A program made the translations under genes and the position numbers. Shown here in pieces: positions 1 to 12,580 of a DNA stretch of 64,000 nt; positions within the stretch are counted from its first letter, which is position 1, and every line of letters starts with the position of its first letter. The stretch covers positions 13,639,262 through 13,703,261 of the forward strand of contig NC_056418.1 in the NCBI RefSeq assembly GCF_905147365.1, written 5' to 3'. The notes under the pieces are model-generated. The model saw only the letters and a list, made by a program, of their open reading frames with translations, ran no database searches and was not told where the DNA came from. The stretch comes from Aricia agestis. Lineage: Eukaryota > Arthropoda > Insecta > Lepidoptera > Lycaenidae.

Positions 1-1365
1 GGTTTAAGGTAAATCCTTAGTTTATGGCTAAATTAACTAGCAGATCGTAAAATGTATAATTTACTATCGGAACCCGTAATATTAAGTGGACCTAATAAAC
101 ACAAATTGTTGTCAAAATATAGTTAGACCCATAAAGTTAATGGGCGATTCCATTATCGCGGGTGCAACATTTTGACGCACTTAAAGCGTCCTACTGACAA
201 AATAAAACATATTTATTAATAAACTAGATGTCCCGCGCGGCTTCGCCCGCGTAAATTAGAAATTTTACAGAATCCGTAGGTACATTTTCCCATAAAAAAT
301 ATTTCCCCCGTTTTTCCCACATTTTCCTGAGTTTCTTCTGTCGTATTAGTCTTAGAGTAATAATATAATATAACCTTCTCGATAAATGATGAGTCTTACT
401 CGATAAATGATCTATCTAACACGGAGATAAGTTTTTAAATCGGACCTGTAGTTTCTGAGATTGACGCGTTCAAGCAAACATACTCTTCAGGTTTATAATA
501 TTAGGTAGATATAGATTTTTTTTAATTATCGCTTGACAAACTCGAGTCTCGATCTAAAAGACTATGATATGGTAGTGATGATGATGATGATGATGATGAA
601 GAATGTAATTTGCATAGTAGCATATGCTTTCTGTTCTTAAAACAACGCCGAAACTCCCAAACTTGTATCTATAAAGAATCAGGAATTCTCTCAGCACCTT
701 CCGAACCACAGTATACCAGGTATATCTCGGTGCAAAATCTTACTTGTTGGTAGCATATGCTTAGAATACTTCTCACGAAACCGAAGTCACCATATGTTTC
801 CCTATAAGTTTTGAGGAGTTCCCTCGATTACTTATGGATCCTTCATCAGATCATCACTTTTCTGAATATAATACCAAATTGGGATGATACCCTATATACC
901 AAAAGAAAAATTTTGAAAATCGGTTAACCAACGGCGGAGTAATCGTTGAATATAAGAAAACGAACATAACACCTCCCCCATTTTGAAAGTCGGTTAAAAT
1001 TGTAGCCTATGTGTTATTTATTTAATATTTTAATCAGCACATGAATTGAATAACAAAATTTTTTTTAAATTAATCGTAGCACCATCTGTCAGGACAAACT
1101 AAAATTGAAATAGAATAATATTGAATGCGATGATAACGCCGTCCGCCGGATCTAATGTAAAACATTCCAAAATCAACAACTCCTTATAAATAAGAAATTA
1201 ATTGAAAAAACATTTTCCAGTAGACCAAACTGTAAATCTAAACCATTCTCGAATCTCCACGAACACACACAAAAAATTTCATCAAAATTGGCCAAGATAA
1301 GATAAATCCGTTCAGCCGTTCTCGAGTTTTAGCGAGACTAACGAACAGCAATTGATTTTTATATA

Positions 1366-3825
1366 CAGGGTGACCGGTAATAGGTCTGTTTCCTTTTAAC
1401 ATGTAAAAATACATCACTTTTGCAGCCTAAAAAGCTATATCATACCCTGTCCAAAAGCTAACGGTTACCGAGATATTCAAGATTTTGTATTTTTTTCAAA
1501 AACACCCGATTTCAAAGGAAAACTTTAAATAAAAAAAAATCTACCTATTAATTTCTTAATCTTTAACATAATTTTAGTTCTTAGGTAGATAAACTACAAA
1601 TACAAAAGTTATTTATCCATCTAAACAGGAAGCAAAAATTAGCAGAGTGTTTCAAAAGTCTTAACAAAAAAAAATTAAAATGATTTTCCCTCATTTCACC
1701 CCTTATTGTTTAAAAAATCAATAAGACATTAGTCGTACAAATTACTTAATTAAATTCCTTATTTATTAAGCTATCCAAAAAGGTATAATTTGTAATGCAA
1801 AAATCTAAATAACATCTTACTAAGGGAATATTAAGGACCCTACGCCGATTTGTCCAAATGAAGAACCTGCTAACTACCTGAACTAGCAGGTAGTAAAATT
1901 CTAATTAGCAAATTGGAAAAGTCTAAATAAACATTTGCTACGTCAGGTTAAGTTAAATAAAAGTCTTTGAATAAAAATTAATATTTTATTTACATAATAA
2001 GTTGATAATTATTACGGTAAATCCTGTTCGAATTGTCGTCCTCGATTTCTGATGCACTTGCGTAATCAGCGAAAATTAGATCGCGTTACTCTTTTTGTTA
2101 AAATTTTCTCGGATTTCGTTTGCTGCATCAATTATTCTTCTCCTCAGTTCATGTACATCGCTAATAGGTGTTGCCTATACTAAAGACTTTATGTGGCCCC
2201 ATAAATAATAATCGCAAGGAGTCAAATCTGGAGACCTTGCGGGCCAAGGTATTGGACCGCCGCGGCCAATCCAACGCTGCGGGAAATTTTGATCCAGCCA
2301 TTGCCTAACTGTCACTCTGTAGTGTGCCGGGCATCCATCATGTTGGTATATCATACCTCTTCGGGTTTCAACTGGTATATCTTGCATGAGCTCGTGAAGA
2401 TTATTTCTCAGGAAATTTTCATACGACTCCCCGTTTAAATTGTCCGGTAGAAAAAACGGCCCAATGCAATGATTATGCAAAATTCCCATCCAAACATTCA
2501 GAGAAAACCTCCTTTGATGAGCACCTTCTTTTGCCAAGTGGGGGTTTCCACCCTGGGGAGCCCAAAAGTGTATGTTGTGGTAGTTTGTTATGCCGTCACG
2601 CTCAAACTTCGACTCGTCGGTCGATAAAATCTTTCTTAAGAAGTTATAATCGTTTTCATCGGAGTGCAGCATAAAGCGGCAGAAATTGAGCCTCCTTGCA
2701 GGGTCTCCTTCTTCTAATGCTTGTACTGGTGTGTAGTGAAAAGGGTATAACCGAGCGCTATGTACGGTGAACCACACTTTCCACTGCGTTAAACCCAGTT
2801 GCTTCGCTACAATTCTTGTAGAGGTGGTCGGATCTCTTGCAAAACGTTCCAATATTCTCTCTTCGTCTTCTGCAACATAACGAGGAGGTCTTCCTGCATC
2901 ACGTCGCCTTTGATGAACAGAGCCACTTTCCCGCACGCGTTGGTACGCCGCGGAAAAAACTCCAGCACTTGGTACATTAATTCGACGGGGAAAACGACGC
3001 CGGTACTCTTCCCGTGCAGCGGCTGCGTTGCCATCACAAAAACCGTAGCAGTACAGTATGTCAGCGTACTCTTCGTTGCTAAAAGATGCCATTTTTGATA
3101 AACAAACTTGATCAGAAGGAATCGCAAATAACACGTCAGCGCGCTCAGGACGAGAAGCGTTAACTAAACAAAAACTCTACATATTGCTCTTTAGACAGAC
3201 CCGAACTGTTACGAACCGACGCGAACAGTTACGAAGAAACCGGATTTTTTTAAACCGACCAATAATAGATCGCTTCTTCCTCCGATAACAAAAGAATTTG
3301 ACTACTTAGCAACCTAACCCTGAACAAATTGTAAGGCAAAAAAATTGTGTTGAGAGTTATTATCTTACCTTACCAGATGTTTGTGAATTTTTTGCACACA
3401 AATTATACCTTTTTGGATAGCTTAATAAATAAGGAATTTAATTAAGTAATTTGTACGACTAATGTCTTATTGATTTTTTAAACAATAAGGGGTGAAATGA
3501 GGGAAAATCATTTTCATTTTTTTTTGTTAAGACTTTTGAAACATTCTGTTGATTTTTGTTTCCTGTTTAGATGAATAAATAACTTTTGTATTTGTAGTTT
3601 ATCTACCTAAGAACTAAAATTATGTTAAAGATTAAGAAATTAATAGGTAGATTTTTTTTTATTTAAAGTTTTCCTTTGAAATCGGGTGTTTTTGAAAAAA
3701 ATACAAAATCTTGAATATCTCGGTAACCGTTAGCTTTTGGACAGGGTATGATATAGCTTTTTAGGCTGTAAAAGTGATGTATTTTTACATGTTAAAAGGA
3801 AACAGACCTATTACCGGTCACCCTG
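1366..3825 (-). mobile_element. Tc1/mariner-superfamily DD41D transposon with 428-bp inverted repeats
   Basis: The element starts CAGGGTGACCGG at 1366 and ends with the reverse complement at 3825. TA duplications flank it at 1364-1365 and 3826-3827. The inverted repeats run 1366-1793 and 3398-3825 with few mismatches, far longer than the roughly 30 bp of classic mariners. The single gene inside, on the minus strand, encodes a DDE transposase with a DD41D spacing, which is known from rosa/Visitor-type insect elements. The gene carries disabling changes, so this copy is not autonomous, although its ends look intact. Confidence 0.9.
2012..3092 (-). pseudogene. DD41D mariner-like transposase, C-terminus decayed
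   Basis: The open frame from the ATG at 3090-3092 encodes 305 codons of a cut-and-paste transposase. An N-terminal helix-turn-helix DNA-binding region is followed by a DDE domain. The catalytic aspartates are seen in STDESKF, QHDGCPAH and SPDLTPCD, with 41 residues between the second and third, so DD41D rather than the DD34D of mariner proper. An amber codon at 2175-2177 follows HIKSLV. Recognisable C-terminal sequence continues in frame past it (ISDVHELRRRI), slips by one base in an A run near 2093-2097, meets an opal codon at 2066-2068, and ends with FEQDLP and a stop at 2012-2014. These are typical decay changes. The catalytic core is uninterrupted. Confidence 0.85.
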
Positions 3826-3863
3826 TATATAGATTTATCTTTCGATTTCTATATAGTCTTATT

Positions 3864-3949
3864 AAAAAAATAATCGGACAGAGTAACAACTTAAGTTAGC
3901 TAAAATAAAAAAATAATCGGACAGAGTAACAACTGAAGTTAGCTAAAAT
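3864..3949. repeat. Two tandem 43-bp units
   Basis: Two adjacent copies (3864-3906 and 3907-3949) contain AATCGGACAGAGTAACAACT and differ at one base (TTAAG versus TGAAG). They lie immediately beyond the 5' end of the Helitron. This looks like a recent local duplication of unknown significance. Confidence 0.85.
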
Positions 3950-4019
3950 TGTGTTTATTTATGTACTATGTATTTTGAGACTATGCAATTTTGTCACGTT
4001 CGCGATTCACTTTCACTTT

Positions 4020-4310
4020 TGTTGAGTTTCAGAACGCGATATTAGGTCCTCCAACGCGCACGCGAATTTGAACTTTATGCAGCGGTAATAAATTACAAAT
4101 TGACTCTCCATTTTATTTAGAAAACGTTTGTATGGGAAATAGAAAAATGCTGTTTTGAGGATTTTCCCGGCAATTATTCGAATTTTTCTCACCTTTTAAA
4201 CCTTCCCTAGACCTCCACGAATAATTCAAGACCAAGATAAGATAAATCCGTTCAGCCGTTCTCGAGTTTTAGCGAGACTAACGAACAGCAATTGATTTTT
4301 ATATATATAG
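4020..4310 (-). mobile_element. Helitron 5' fragment, same family as 224-3833
   Basis: The plus-strand segment ending at 4310 repeats the Helitron head (CGTTCTCGAGTTTTAGCGAG, then TTTTTATATATATAGA), so the TC start lies at 4309-4310 on the minus strand. The matching CTAG end is not found, so the copy is truncated near 4020 or further left. Confidence 0.5.
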
Positions 4311-6218
4311 ATTATCTTCTGAAGGGATACATTTTAACTAGTTTAATCATGATTTGTAAATGAAAACTATAATTAAATCTAAGAAAAGCCACAAAATATG
4401 TTTGAAGTACTATCGCGGGTGCAACCAAATCGGCCCTCCATTAACAACTCGGACGAGTTCATTTGAGAATACTGTTAATTGTGAAACTTTTAGTAATTTA
4501 TTAACCCATATTTCAAAAGTGTATAAGACAAAGAAATGATTTAACTAGATACAATTAATTTAATTTATTAGTACTAGGAATTATTAACAATTTCCACGAT
4601 CGCGGGTGCAACATCAGAATATCGCGGGTGCAACAAGTCTAAAGAAATTGAATTTACTCATAAGTCTGCGACTAATTACTACATTTTTGATATGCAATAC
4701 ATTATATTATTAGTAAGTTGTAATAATACTACTTAAAATTTTGTTATTTTTTAATTATCAGTCATTTATCGATCTGAGAAAAAAAATCGTCTAAATCACT
4801 AAAACAATTTAATAATGTAAATTAGGCAAACGTTTTTCGATGTATTGCTATAAAACCGAACTACAGCAAACATTAAATTCAAAATTAATATCTATAATTT
4901 TAAAGAATATGGGAAAATGATAAGTAAAAATATTTTTTTCAAAGAAAAATATTAAATTATATGATTTTTTATGTCATTTGTAGCATGTCTTATAAAATAT
5001 TTAAAAATAAAACAAGATTAATCATCATTTGAAACATCTGTTATGTAATACATGAAATATATCTAAAAATATAAAACACGATGTGACTCTATTGAATTTT
5101 TTATAAATCTTGTAATTACATGAAAAGTATTGATAACAAATATAATTTAACGTTATTGTTTACCTTAATAATATTAAATATGACGAAAATTACTATAATA
5201 GTCAAAAAATAAATTGTTGCTTTTGGAATTATACTGCTTCGATCGCGGGTGCAACCACTTTTAAGGTACTGTTTTTTCATTAAAAACCATAAAATAGTTT
5301 ATTCCAATGATTAATTCCTATTTCCCTCTCAATTCTTCTTACTTTTACAAAGTTTCAAATTATTAACAATTTATTTTAGCGAGAAAACTAAACTTTTGTA
5401 CTTTTTTTATCGCGGGTGCAACAATTGCAACTTTTGTTTAGCAATGTTTGAAAACTAATTCAAAATTGTTGATTTTTTTTGCTCAGAAATATAAACTTAT
5501 GTTATACAGTCAATATTATGTAGGGAAATTCAACTTCGAGTTGTGATTTGTAGTAAAATATAATCATGTGTGGCATAAGCAGTTTTTCTCGCGCCGTTAG
5601 ATGATATCACTTCAGAATGTTATAAATCATTCAAATTAAAATTTTTACTGATAAAAGTTTTTTTGCTAGTAAATATACATCTTTTTATTTATAATTCAAT
5701 AAAAAAATGTAACAAATGCTGTAATTTAAAAATTCGTGTCAAGGGTCGTCTCTAGCGGAATCGCCCTAATATACCTAGCGGAATAGAGCAACAATCTCGA
5801 GCCGTCAAACGAAACCGAAATTGGTTTCATCTGCAGTGTGTAAAAATATGTGTACGTATACACTTACACAAGCATGATTGAACATGAATTCTATGAGATT
5901 AAATTGTCAACGTGCGGCACGTGCCGACTGGACTGACTAAAGGAAGATTTTTTTTAGTTATTTGTTTAGTGTAAGGAACAAAACACTGTTTAACTTTATT
6001 AAACAAGTTGATTTTAATGTATTTTTTTGGTTTATTCGATTAAATTATAAAGAATATAGCGCTTTTTTGATGAATAAAGAAATACCGCAAAAATACCGAA
6101 AAATCGGAAAACCGGTTTTTGAAAAATCAATACCGGTATTATACTGGTATTGCGAAAATTCTCAATACCGCCATGCCCTACTTGTGATGAACTTTTCAAT
6201 TCGCCAACTGTACTTATA
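4311..6218. other. AT-rich intergenic stretch, no gene seen
   Basis: This is very AT-rich DNA with no supportable coding region. It carries five of the six GC-rich 14-mers listed separately. Nothing else could be assigned. Confidence 0.5.
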
Positions 6219-6437
6219 AGGAGTGAGCACACTGAGACGGGCCGTGCCGGGGCTCAGCGTGCCGGGGCTCATCGCAAAAATCCGCCCGCTACAATTTGTA
6301 TGGAAGCGGATGCGCGTATCGCACACTGTGTCGGGGCGCAGCGGATTTCCGCTTCCATACAAATTGTATGGAGGCGGATTTTGCGATGAGCCCCGGCACG
6401 CTGAGTCCCGGCACGGCCCGTCTCAGTGTGCTCATTC
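6219..6437. mobile_element. GC-rich foldback element
   Basis: The left arm (GTGAGCACACTGAGACGGGC, from about 6223) is repeated in reverse complement ending near 6434, with arms of about 85-100 bp. The loop repeats CCATACAAATTGTATGG-type words. The block is strikingly GC-rich against its surroundings. It has no coding potential, and several short open frames across it are artefacts of the palindrome. No clear target duplication was identified. Confidence 0.7.
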
Positions 6438-7163
6438 CTATATACGTATATACACGTCCAAAAACTTATGGAGTATGGACTAAATAATTTTCAAGGCCTT
6501 GTAGTGGCAATACACACTGTGCCATTGACCTTTGCTGCCATTATAATATTAACCTGTATAAAATGCTTGATCAAAATCACAGACCATACCGTATTTCGGC
6601 ATAACTGACCTATCGAACCTACCTCAATAGTCTAGGCAAAAATTTTCCTGTTATGCTTTCATAATAATTAGACCTGATATTTTAGCAAAATCTTGCAAAT
6701 GGGGGATTTCCACGCTAAGCGTATAGAAAAAAAAGTTGATACCACTGTTGATACCACGTTGATACCTTCGATTCTTGTTTTGTTTTTACATAATATTCGT
6801 TTAACTGTCACGCCATTTTCGAAAAATTTTCAATTTCTAATTATAGTGGTACTACGGAACCCTATATTGCGCGTGTCACGACACTCGTACTTGGCCAGTT
6901 TTTTTTTATAATTTGAACTCGAACAATCCTTGAAACTTCTACTTCATCATCTAGCTTTAAGAGCTCACCTGCCTCTAAAAATCAAATATCGTCCTTCTCT
7001 CTTCACACTCACGCCCGTCTTTCATATGCCAGGTGAAAAAGGACGACGCGGATTCATCGCCGAGTTAGTTTTACTTGAATAAAAGACGAACTATAATGAT
7101 TATGAAAAAAGTGTTTTGAGCAAATTTAGGTTTTATCAATACCTTTTTAGATATTTAAAAATA
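6438..7163. other. No gene seen; probable LINE-like head remnant
   Basis: About 6855-6905, on the minus strand, weakly matches the head of the GGCCAAGTGCGAG repeat described at 27982 and 47320. The rest is unassigned AT-rich sequence. Confidence 0.35.
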
Positions 7164-7646
7164 TTAAGAGGATACACCAGGGGCTAGAGAAATGAAAAAA
7201 AAAGCACGTGTAATATCTATAGCTGTCTCCCTTACCTCAAGCCTATACCGCAGAACGCGATAGAGACAACTGCAGAAAATCCAGAAAATCAACGATTCGT
7301 TGTCCCCTGATTCCTTCTCCAAAACTTAACCGATTTAAGTACATTTTTCATTAAAGATTAAAAAAAGGCTTGATCTGTGTTCCTATGTTTTGCTTTTTTT
7401 TGTATAATCTAGCCAAATCTGTTTTCTGGACGTTTGAACACAGCGGAAAATCTGGCCATTTTTTTGGGTTTTTGAACGTTCATATCATATTTCATAATTA
7501 AATTATGAAAAAAAAGAAAACATACGGACATCGTATTAGTGGCCGTAGATATTCAGGAAAAAAATTATAACTCTACTAGCATTATCCAGGGAGGAAGCAG
7601 TTGACAACGTTTGTATGAAAAAAAAGGCGGTGTGGACTCCTCTTAA
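7164..7646 (+). mobile_element. TTAA-flanked MITE, family A copy 1
   Basis: This 483-bp element starts TTAAGAGGATACAC and ends GTGGACTCCTCTTAA. The TTAA at each end with short inverted ends (AAGAGGA) fits a TTAA-targeting, piggyBac-like transposition mechanism, although the ends do not carry the classic piggyBac CCC start. There is no coding region. Four more copies lie at 19373, 23300, 25350 and 28050. Confidence 0.8.
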
Positions 7647-10600
7647 AGAAAAGACAGCAAACTTCGAAGATCCACACAAAAATGTGTCTAAAACAAGGTT
7701 TTTTGTAAAAAAGAAACTATCGAGCATTTTTTGAGTAATCGTGTTTTCGTCTTGAGCATTTAATCTTTATGAACTGAAGTTACTTATGTCAAAAAATCAG
7801 TTTTCTAGACCTTACAGATTTTGAGATCTAGGTTAAAGTATGTAGTCAAGTTAGGGTCATATGGGCTCTTAATATATTATATCTACATACGTAAAATGAA
7901 ACTCCGTTTATGAAAAAAAACGACAATTTTCAAATTGTTATGTACCTAGTTATGAACCTCTTCATCCACTTACGTCTTCAATTATTTATGCTCTAGCAAG
8001 GCGCTTTGGCATTTCCTTGACACAGCTTTAAATGTAGTTTAAACTAGGATTTACGTACTTAGTAATCTCAAGAGGAAGGTTCACGAGTAAAACACTCGAG
8101 ATATTTGATAAGACAATCAAAGTCAAACGTTTCACGCCGGAAAAGATTAGACACTGATATTATTGAGGGCTCCAGGCCCAGCCTCCAAGTGCTAAAGTAA
8201 GAGGAAAAAATGTAAGATTACTAGGGCATCTACATGGTAACTAGAACATACCCTTGCCCGTACTTACCCAATAAAAATAATCCTGATAAAAAAAAAAAAA
8301 CCTTTCCGGGATTCATTAAAATAGCTGACAATTCTTTTTGCTGAAAAACAAAAAGAGGTAGACGTACTAATAGGCATTTAAGATATTTGTAGCAATAACA
8401 GTACCACGATAATACCTACTTACTTAATATAGGTATACCTACTTATAATAATTGCGTAAGAGTTACTTTATACAGTAAATTACTTAACAATAATCGATAA
8501 TATTACATATAGTAAATACAAAGGCACTTTACTATAACTACCTCCTACCAGACTTTATTCATAATGGCGGTTAAAAATAGGACGATGATTTAAATTTTCA
8601 TTTTTCACTGAAGACAGCTGCAAGTGAAGAACAGATCTAACTACAACGCAATAACAAATGTTGCTCAATGTGGAAGATAGCAGTTAGCAATTGCTACTTA
8701 CTTTGTGCCTATTACCCAACTACCTACTATTAGTACGCTGTACGGTAATGCTAACATGTGTATGCAGTTATTTTTCGCCAGAAACTGACTACTTTCTTTC
8801 TTCAAAATGTCCCCGGGTTGAATATGGAAAAATTGTTGAATTAGAAGTTAGAACGATAGTTGTGGGTAGAGTCTCTGAAGTTTGAATGTGGAAAAGCAAT
8901 TATAGATTTAAGGGTAAAACTAGGATAAGAGTTGACGGAGGAGACTAGGGGATAAACGCAATAGGAAAGGGCCCAGCTGTAGAAATTCCAGGTGTTGAAG
9001 ACGGAATACCTTTGTTTCCTGTTGAAGATGCCGCTATGTCTCACTCTGACGGATTAATCGTAAAGCTACTTTTAATCTTTGAGTCATAATGTAAACAATA
9101 GAACTAAAAATTCCAGTCACAACTCACAACTGTAACCACAAGCTATTATAACATATAATAGCCGTGAAGAGGCCTAGCAGCGAAGGTTCTAATTTATCTT
9201 AAACTAAACTAACGTTATTTTTACCTTGATATTATCCTTTATATTGAGGATGTGTACTCAAATTAGATTAATCTAGTTTAATGTTTTGAGAACCTTGGCA
9301 AATGGTCTATTTCCGGTATAAAGGCCTACGCACGGGTTTGGGTTAAATATAATATTGTTTTCTCTCTCTTTCCTCGCATTTAATAGAGAGATAACCTGAT
9401 ATTTAACCTAGGGATACTTTAATTCATCGCAGGAAGGTCTTAAAGGTATCTGCTGAATGCTATTCTCAAACTTAAAATAGCATTGAGCATACCGAGAGAA
9501 ATTGTAAAAAGTTTTTGCAGAAAACAGAAACCGAGGCAGACTAGATATATTCTGATGAAGTGGTAAATAAATTAATCCAGTCAAGTTCGTGTCGGAATCA
9601 CACTCAAAAGGTCCCGTAGCTAGTAGCCGTTTAGACTTTAGTTAGAACAGACTAGCTATCACTTCATTGTTGCCTGGCAAACTATCTTAAATATCAGCAT
9701 TTTGCAAACAACGTTAAGATCGTTAATATAGTTTTTTAGCCTATTATTATAAAAAGTAAATTGTATGTATAAATAAAGAAAATGTTGTCATAGAGAAATT
9801 CTGTGTTTATTTGAACTTTAGTGTCTCATCTCATGATTTTAAAGCTTGATAGAAGCTCATTAATTATTCTCGCTTGATTGCTTTAGAAGCTAATCTAACT
9901 AGCCTTCGTAATTTCGTATTTCCTCCTCCGTATTTCCATAGACAATTTCATCTAAATCGGCTCACACACGAGCTACCTGAACTGGAACCAATATGCGACT
10001 GAAACGTTATATAAAAAGCCTGAAATCAGCATCTATGTATATAATGGCGTGTCAAAATCCTATAACAACACAATACTGGGTCAACGTCACTGCCTCACGC
10101 GACCGCAGGCTTGGTCAGCGAAAAATAATGCGAAAAACAATATCATGTATACAAATATTACATACAAAACTGTTTATTTACACTATTTTGAAAGACCAAG
10201 AAGGTTAGGAATACATCATAATAATATTACGCATGTCCTAAAAGCTTAGAGCTAAAGAAATCAAGTCTGTTAATCGATGAAGATAATAAAAAATGTCGGG
10301 GCAAATATTGTACCCTGAGTTACTCGTCAGAGGGCATTATGCAATACAAGTATGGATAATGGAATATTCTAAAATTACGGGCTATAAACTTAGAAGTATT
10401 ATTTGTAAGTAATTATCGATCTATAGCAATTACGCGAATATAGTTAGTACACCTACGTATTAATGAATGGGTCTATGTCAAAGGCCTTGCTAAGAAAAAA
10501 ACTAGTTTGACTAATAATGTACATTAGTGATGGGTAGCGGAAAAGTTTATTGAACCACTCAATTTGATTGTTATCATAGATTGTTATCGGTCAAAAGAGT

Positions 10601-10868
10601 CCCGTTGTATTTTATTAGGATCTGAAATGCTTAATTTATTTTTACTGTTGTCATAAGAATCATACATCAATCATTCTAGCATTAGATATTTTTTTTTTAG
10701 TCCCTACTCCCATCTCGTTATGTTTTTATTTAATTCCCAATATTTAGTCCCGGGTTGTCACTTTGACTTGCGATTTATTGTTTAAAAGGTAGGTAAATCG
10801 TGAACAACCAACTTAAAATGGCTTTTTCCTATCTTAGGTTAGTATTTTCTTATAGCTGATTATCATAA
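7647..10868. other. About 3.2 kb without recognisable gene or repeat
   Basis: No open frame here shows recognisable protein features. The sequence is AT-rich, with short homopolymers. It is probably intergenic, or intronic of a gene whose exons lie outside the window. Confidence 0.4.
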
Positions 10869-11536
10869 TCTAATATATAAAATTCTCGTGTCACAATGTT
10901 AGATAGCGTACTCCCCCGAAACGGATTTACTGATTTTAACCAAATTTTATATGCATATTCAGTGGGTTTGAGAATCGGCCATTGGGTACTTTTTATATTG
11001 ATAAGTGCATTTGTAGAATAAATAATAGTAAATTATTGCAACTCGAGACTGACGGCGACCATTGTTTGTGTGACGGGATAGCGATGGACGTTGCCATGGT
11101 GACATACTTATTTAGTCACTTCAATAAAATAATATGGTCGAAATACTTTATAGATTATTATATTATTATTTGGGAGAGCCATGCTTCACGCACGAATGGA
11201 CCGGCTCCCGGACCGGATAAATACCACGTTCTCACAGAAAACCGGCGTGAAACAGCGCTTGCGCTGTGTTTCGCCGAATGACTGAGTTTACCGGAGGCCC
11301 AATCCCCTACCCTTTTCCCTTCCCTACCCTCCCCTATTCCCTTCCCTTCCCATCCCTACCCTCCCCTATTAACCTATTCCCTCTTAAAAGGCCGGCAACG
11401 CACCTGCAGCTCTTCTGATGCTGCGAGTGTCCATGGGCGACGGAAGTTGCTTTCCATCACGTGACCCGTTTGCTCGTTTGCCCCCTTATTTCATAAAAAA
11501 AAAATATGGCAAAGAAATGTTTGCCGGGACAGCTAG
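10869..11536 (+). mobile_element. Short Helitron containing a SINE
   Basis: The element begins A|TCTAATATATAAAATTCTCG at 10869 and ends CAGCTAG|T at 11536. Just upstream of the CTAG a hairpin GGCAAA-gaaatg-TTTGCC is visible. A Metulj-like SINE (11170-11504) is inserted, leaving about 330 bp of Helitron sequence. No coding sequence is seen. Confidence 0.65.
11170..11504 (+). mobile_element. Metulj-like SINE, copy 1
   Basis: The order of parts is a head (GGGAGAGCCATGCTTC), an internal CGGCGTGAAACAGCGCTTGC segment, a C/T-rich CCCTACCC/CCCTTCCC tract, a GGCCGGCAACGCACCTGCAG segment, a TGCTCGTTTGCCCCCTTATT tail and a terminal A run. I recognise this as a common lepidopteran SINE of the type called Metulj in butterflies. 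It is inserted inside a Helitron. Confidence 0.75.
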
Positions 11537-12439
11537 TATTATATAGTATGTCCTCTGGCAGGAGGTTTAATGTATTCTTCCGTAGATATAAACTGCCTGC
11601 GAATATAATATGCAACGAAGCGTGAATGATAATTACTTCATTGAAACAAAATGTGGAAGGTTGTTATTATACGTACTAGAACCTACTGTTAAAATAATGG
11701 GTCAGCGTTTTGTTTACTAGATTTATAGCAGCTGGTCTCGGATCACCATCATTTGGAATCAAGTAGCTGGTTTTTGCTAGTGTTGTTATGTGAATCTGAT
11801 TATTTACTTTAAAGTTTGTACGGGTTGTCACTATGGTCTATGACTTCCTATCTCTAGAGTTGCCAAATTTGGATTTGGTCAAAAATCTTAAGTTTTGCTG
11901 TAGTCTTTGCAAACTTATTTGTGATATCAAGTATGTAAATAATATTTTTTACACACCTTTACAGTTTACATAAATTAATTACAAGGCCGTTGAATAATCT
12001 TTAAACGTACTTAATTTATTTTTCTTCAAGTAGGTACGTGTTGGTGAGCTACAACCTGGTAGCAGTTCTCACGTTGCGTTCCTTGAAAAGTTAAATGAGC
12101 CAATAAACGATTACTTACCTGCTACTACTTACTAGCTAGTCAGAAAGAACACGTGCGTGTCATACGTGTGAGAGTGATGTGACAAACAAACAACAGACTT
12201 CTTTATAGGTATCCATAGATATACAAATGAAGTAATGAGTAATGACATTTTGTTCGAAAACAATAGGTTATATCAGAGTAGTTGATACTGTTGATTAATA
12301 TGCAGATTACGGACCTGCGTAATTTTGTCGCGTTATGTCAAACCCAGCCGGCAGTTTGCGACTAATATTGAATTGATATAAACCAACCAAATAACGTAGG
12401 ACGGTAAACTGCTTATGAATACATTTCTTCAAAGACTTA
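11537..12439. other. No gene or repeat recognised
   Basis: About 0.9 kb of AT-rich intergenic sequence with no supportable feature. Confidence 0.4.
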
Positions 12440-12580
12440 GGGCCTGTTTCACCACTTTCTGATAAAGTGCCGAATAGGCTGTTCACAACTGTTTTAACAG
12501 ATTCTCCATACTTCATATTATGACAAGTTAAGTGGTGGATAGCCTATTCGGCACTTATCAGGAAGTGGTGAAATAGGCCC
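12440..12580. mobile_element. Foldback MITE (GGGCCTGTTTCACCACTT ends)
   Basis: The roughly 40-bp ends (GGGCCTGTTTCACCACTT, and CTGATAAGTGCCGAATAGGC read from the other end) are inverted copies with small differences. Total length is 141 bp and it is non-coding. No convincing target duplication was seen. Confidence 0.7.

Larger units (their letters stand above)
224..3833 (-). mobile_element. Non-autonomous Helitron, interrupted by a DD41D transposon
   Basis: Read on the minus strand, the element begins with TC (complement of 3832-3833), preceded by A. It ends with CTAG at 224-227, followed by T. That is the A|TC...CTAG|T signature of Helitrons. A GC-rich hairpin (GCGGGC-GAA-GCCGC with one bulge) lies just before the CTAG. 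The 5' end holds a conserved head (1250-1363) that recurs at 4225-4310. The DD41D transposon at 1366-3825 sits in its 5' TATATA tract. Removing that insertion and one TA leaves about 1.15 kb. No Rep/helicase coding is seen. Confidence 0.65.
155..5422 (+). repeat. Six dispersed copies of a GC-rich 14-mer
   Basis: The word ATCGCGGGTGCAAC occurs, all in one orientation, at 155-168, 4412-4425, 4599-4612, 4621-4634, 5242-5255 and 5409-5422. It is embedded in very AT-rich sequence. Ignoring the nested Helitron and transposon, the copies cluster in about 1.7 kb. Spacing is irregular (187, 22, 621 and 167 bp between later starts), so this is not a tandem satellite or a CRISPR-like array. It resembles a set of protein-binding subterminal sites of a DNA transposon, but no element boundaries were identified. 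Confidence 0.6.

Noticed and set aside
155..5422. The GC-rich 14-mers as a CRISPR-like or satellite array
   Set aside because: Spacing is irregular, the interval contains unrelated transposons, and the host is a eukaryote.
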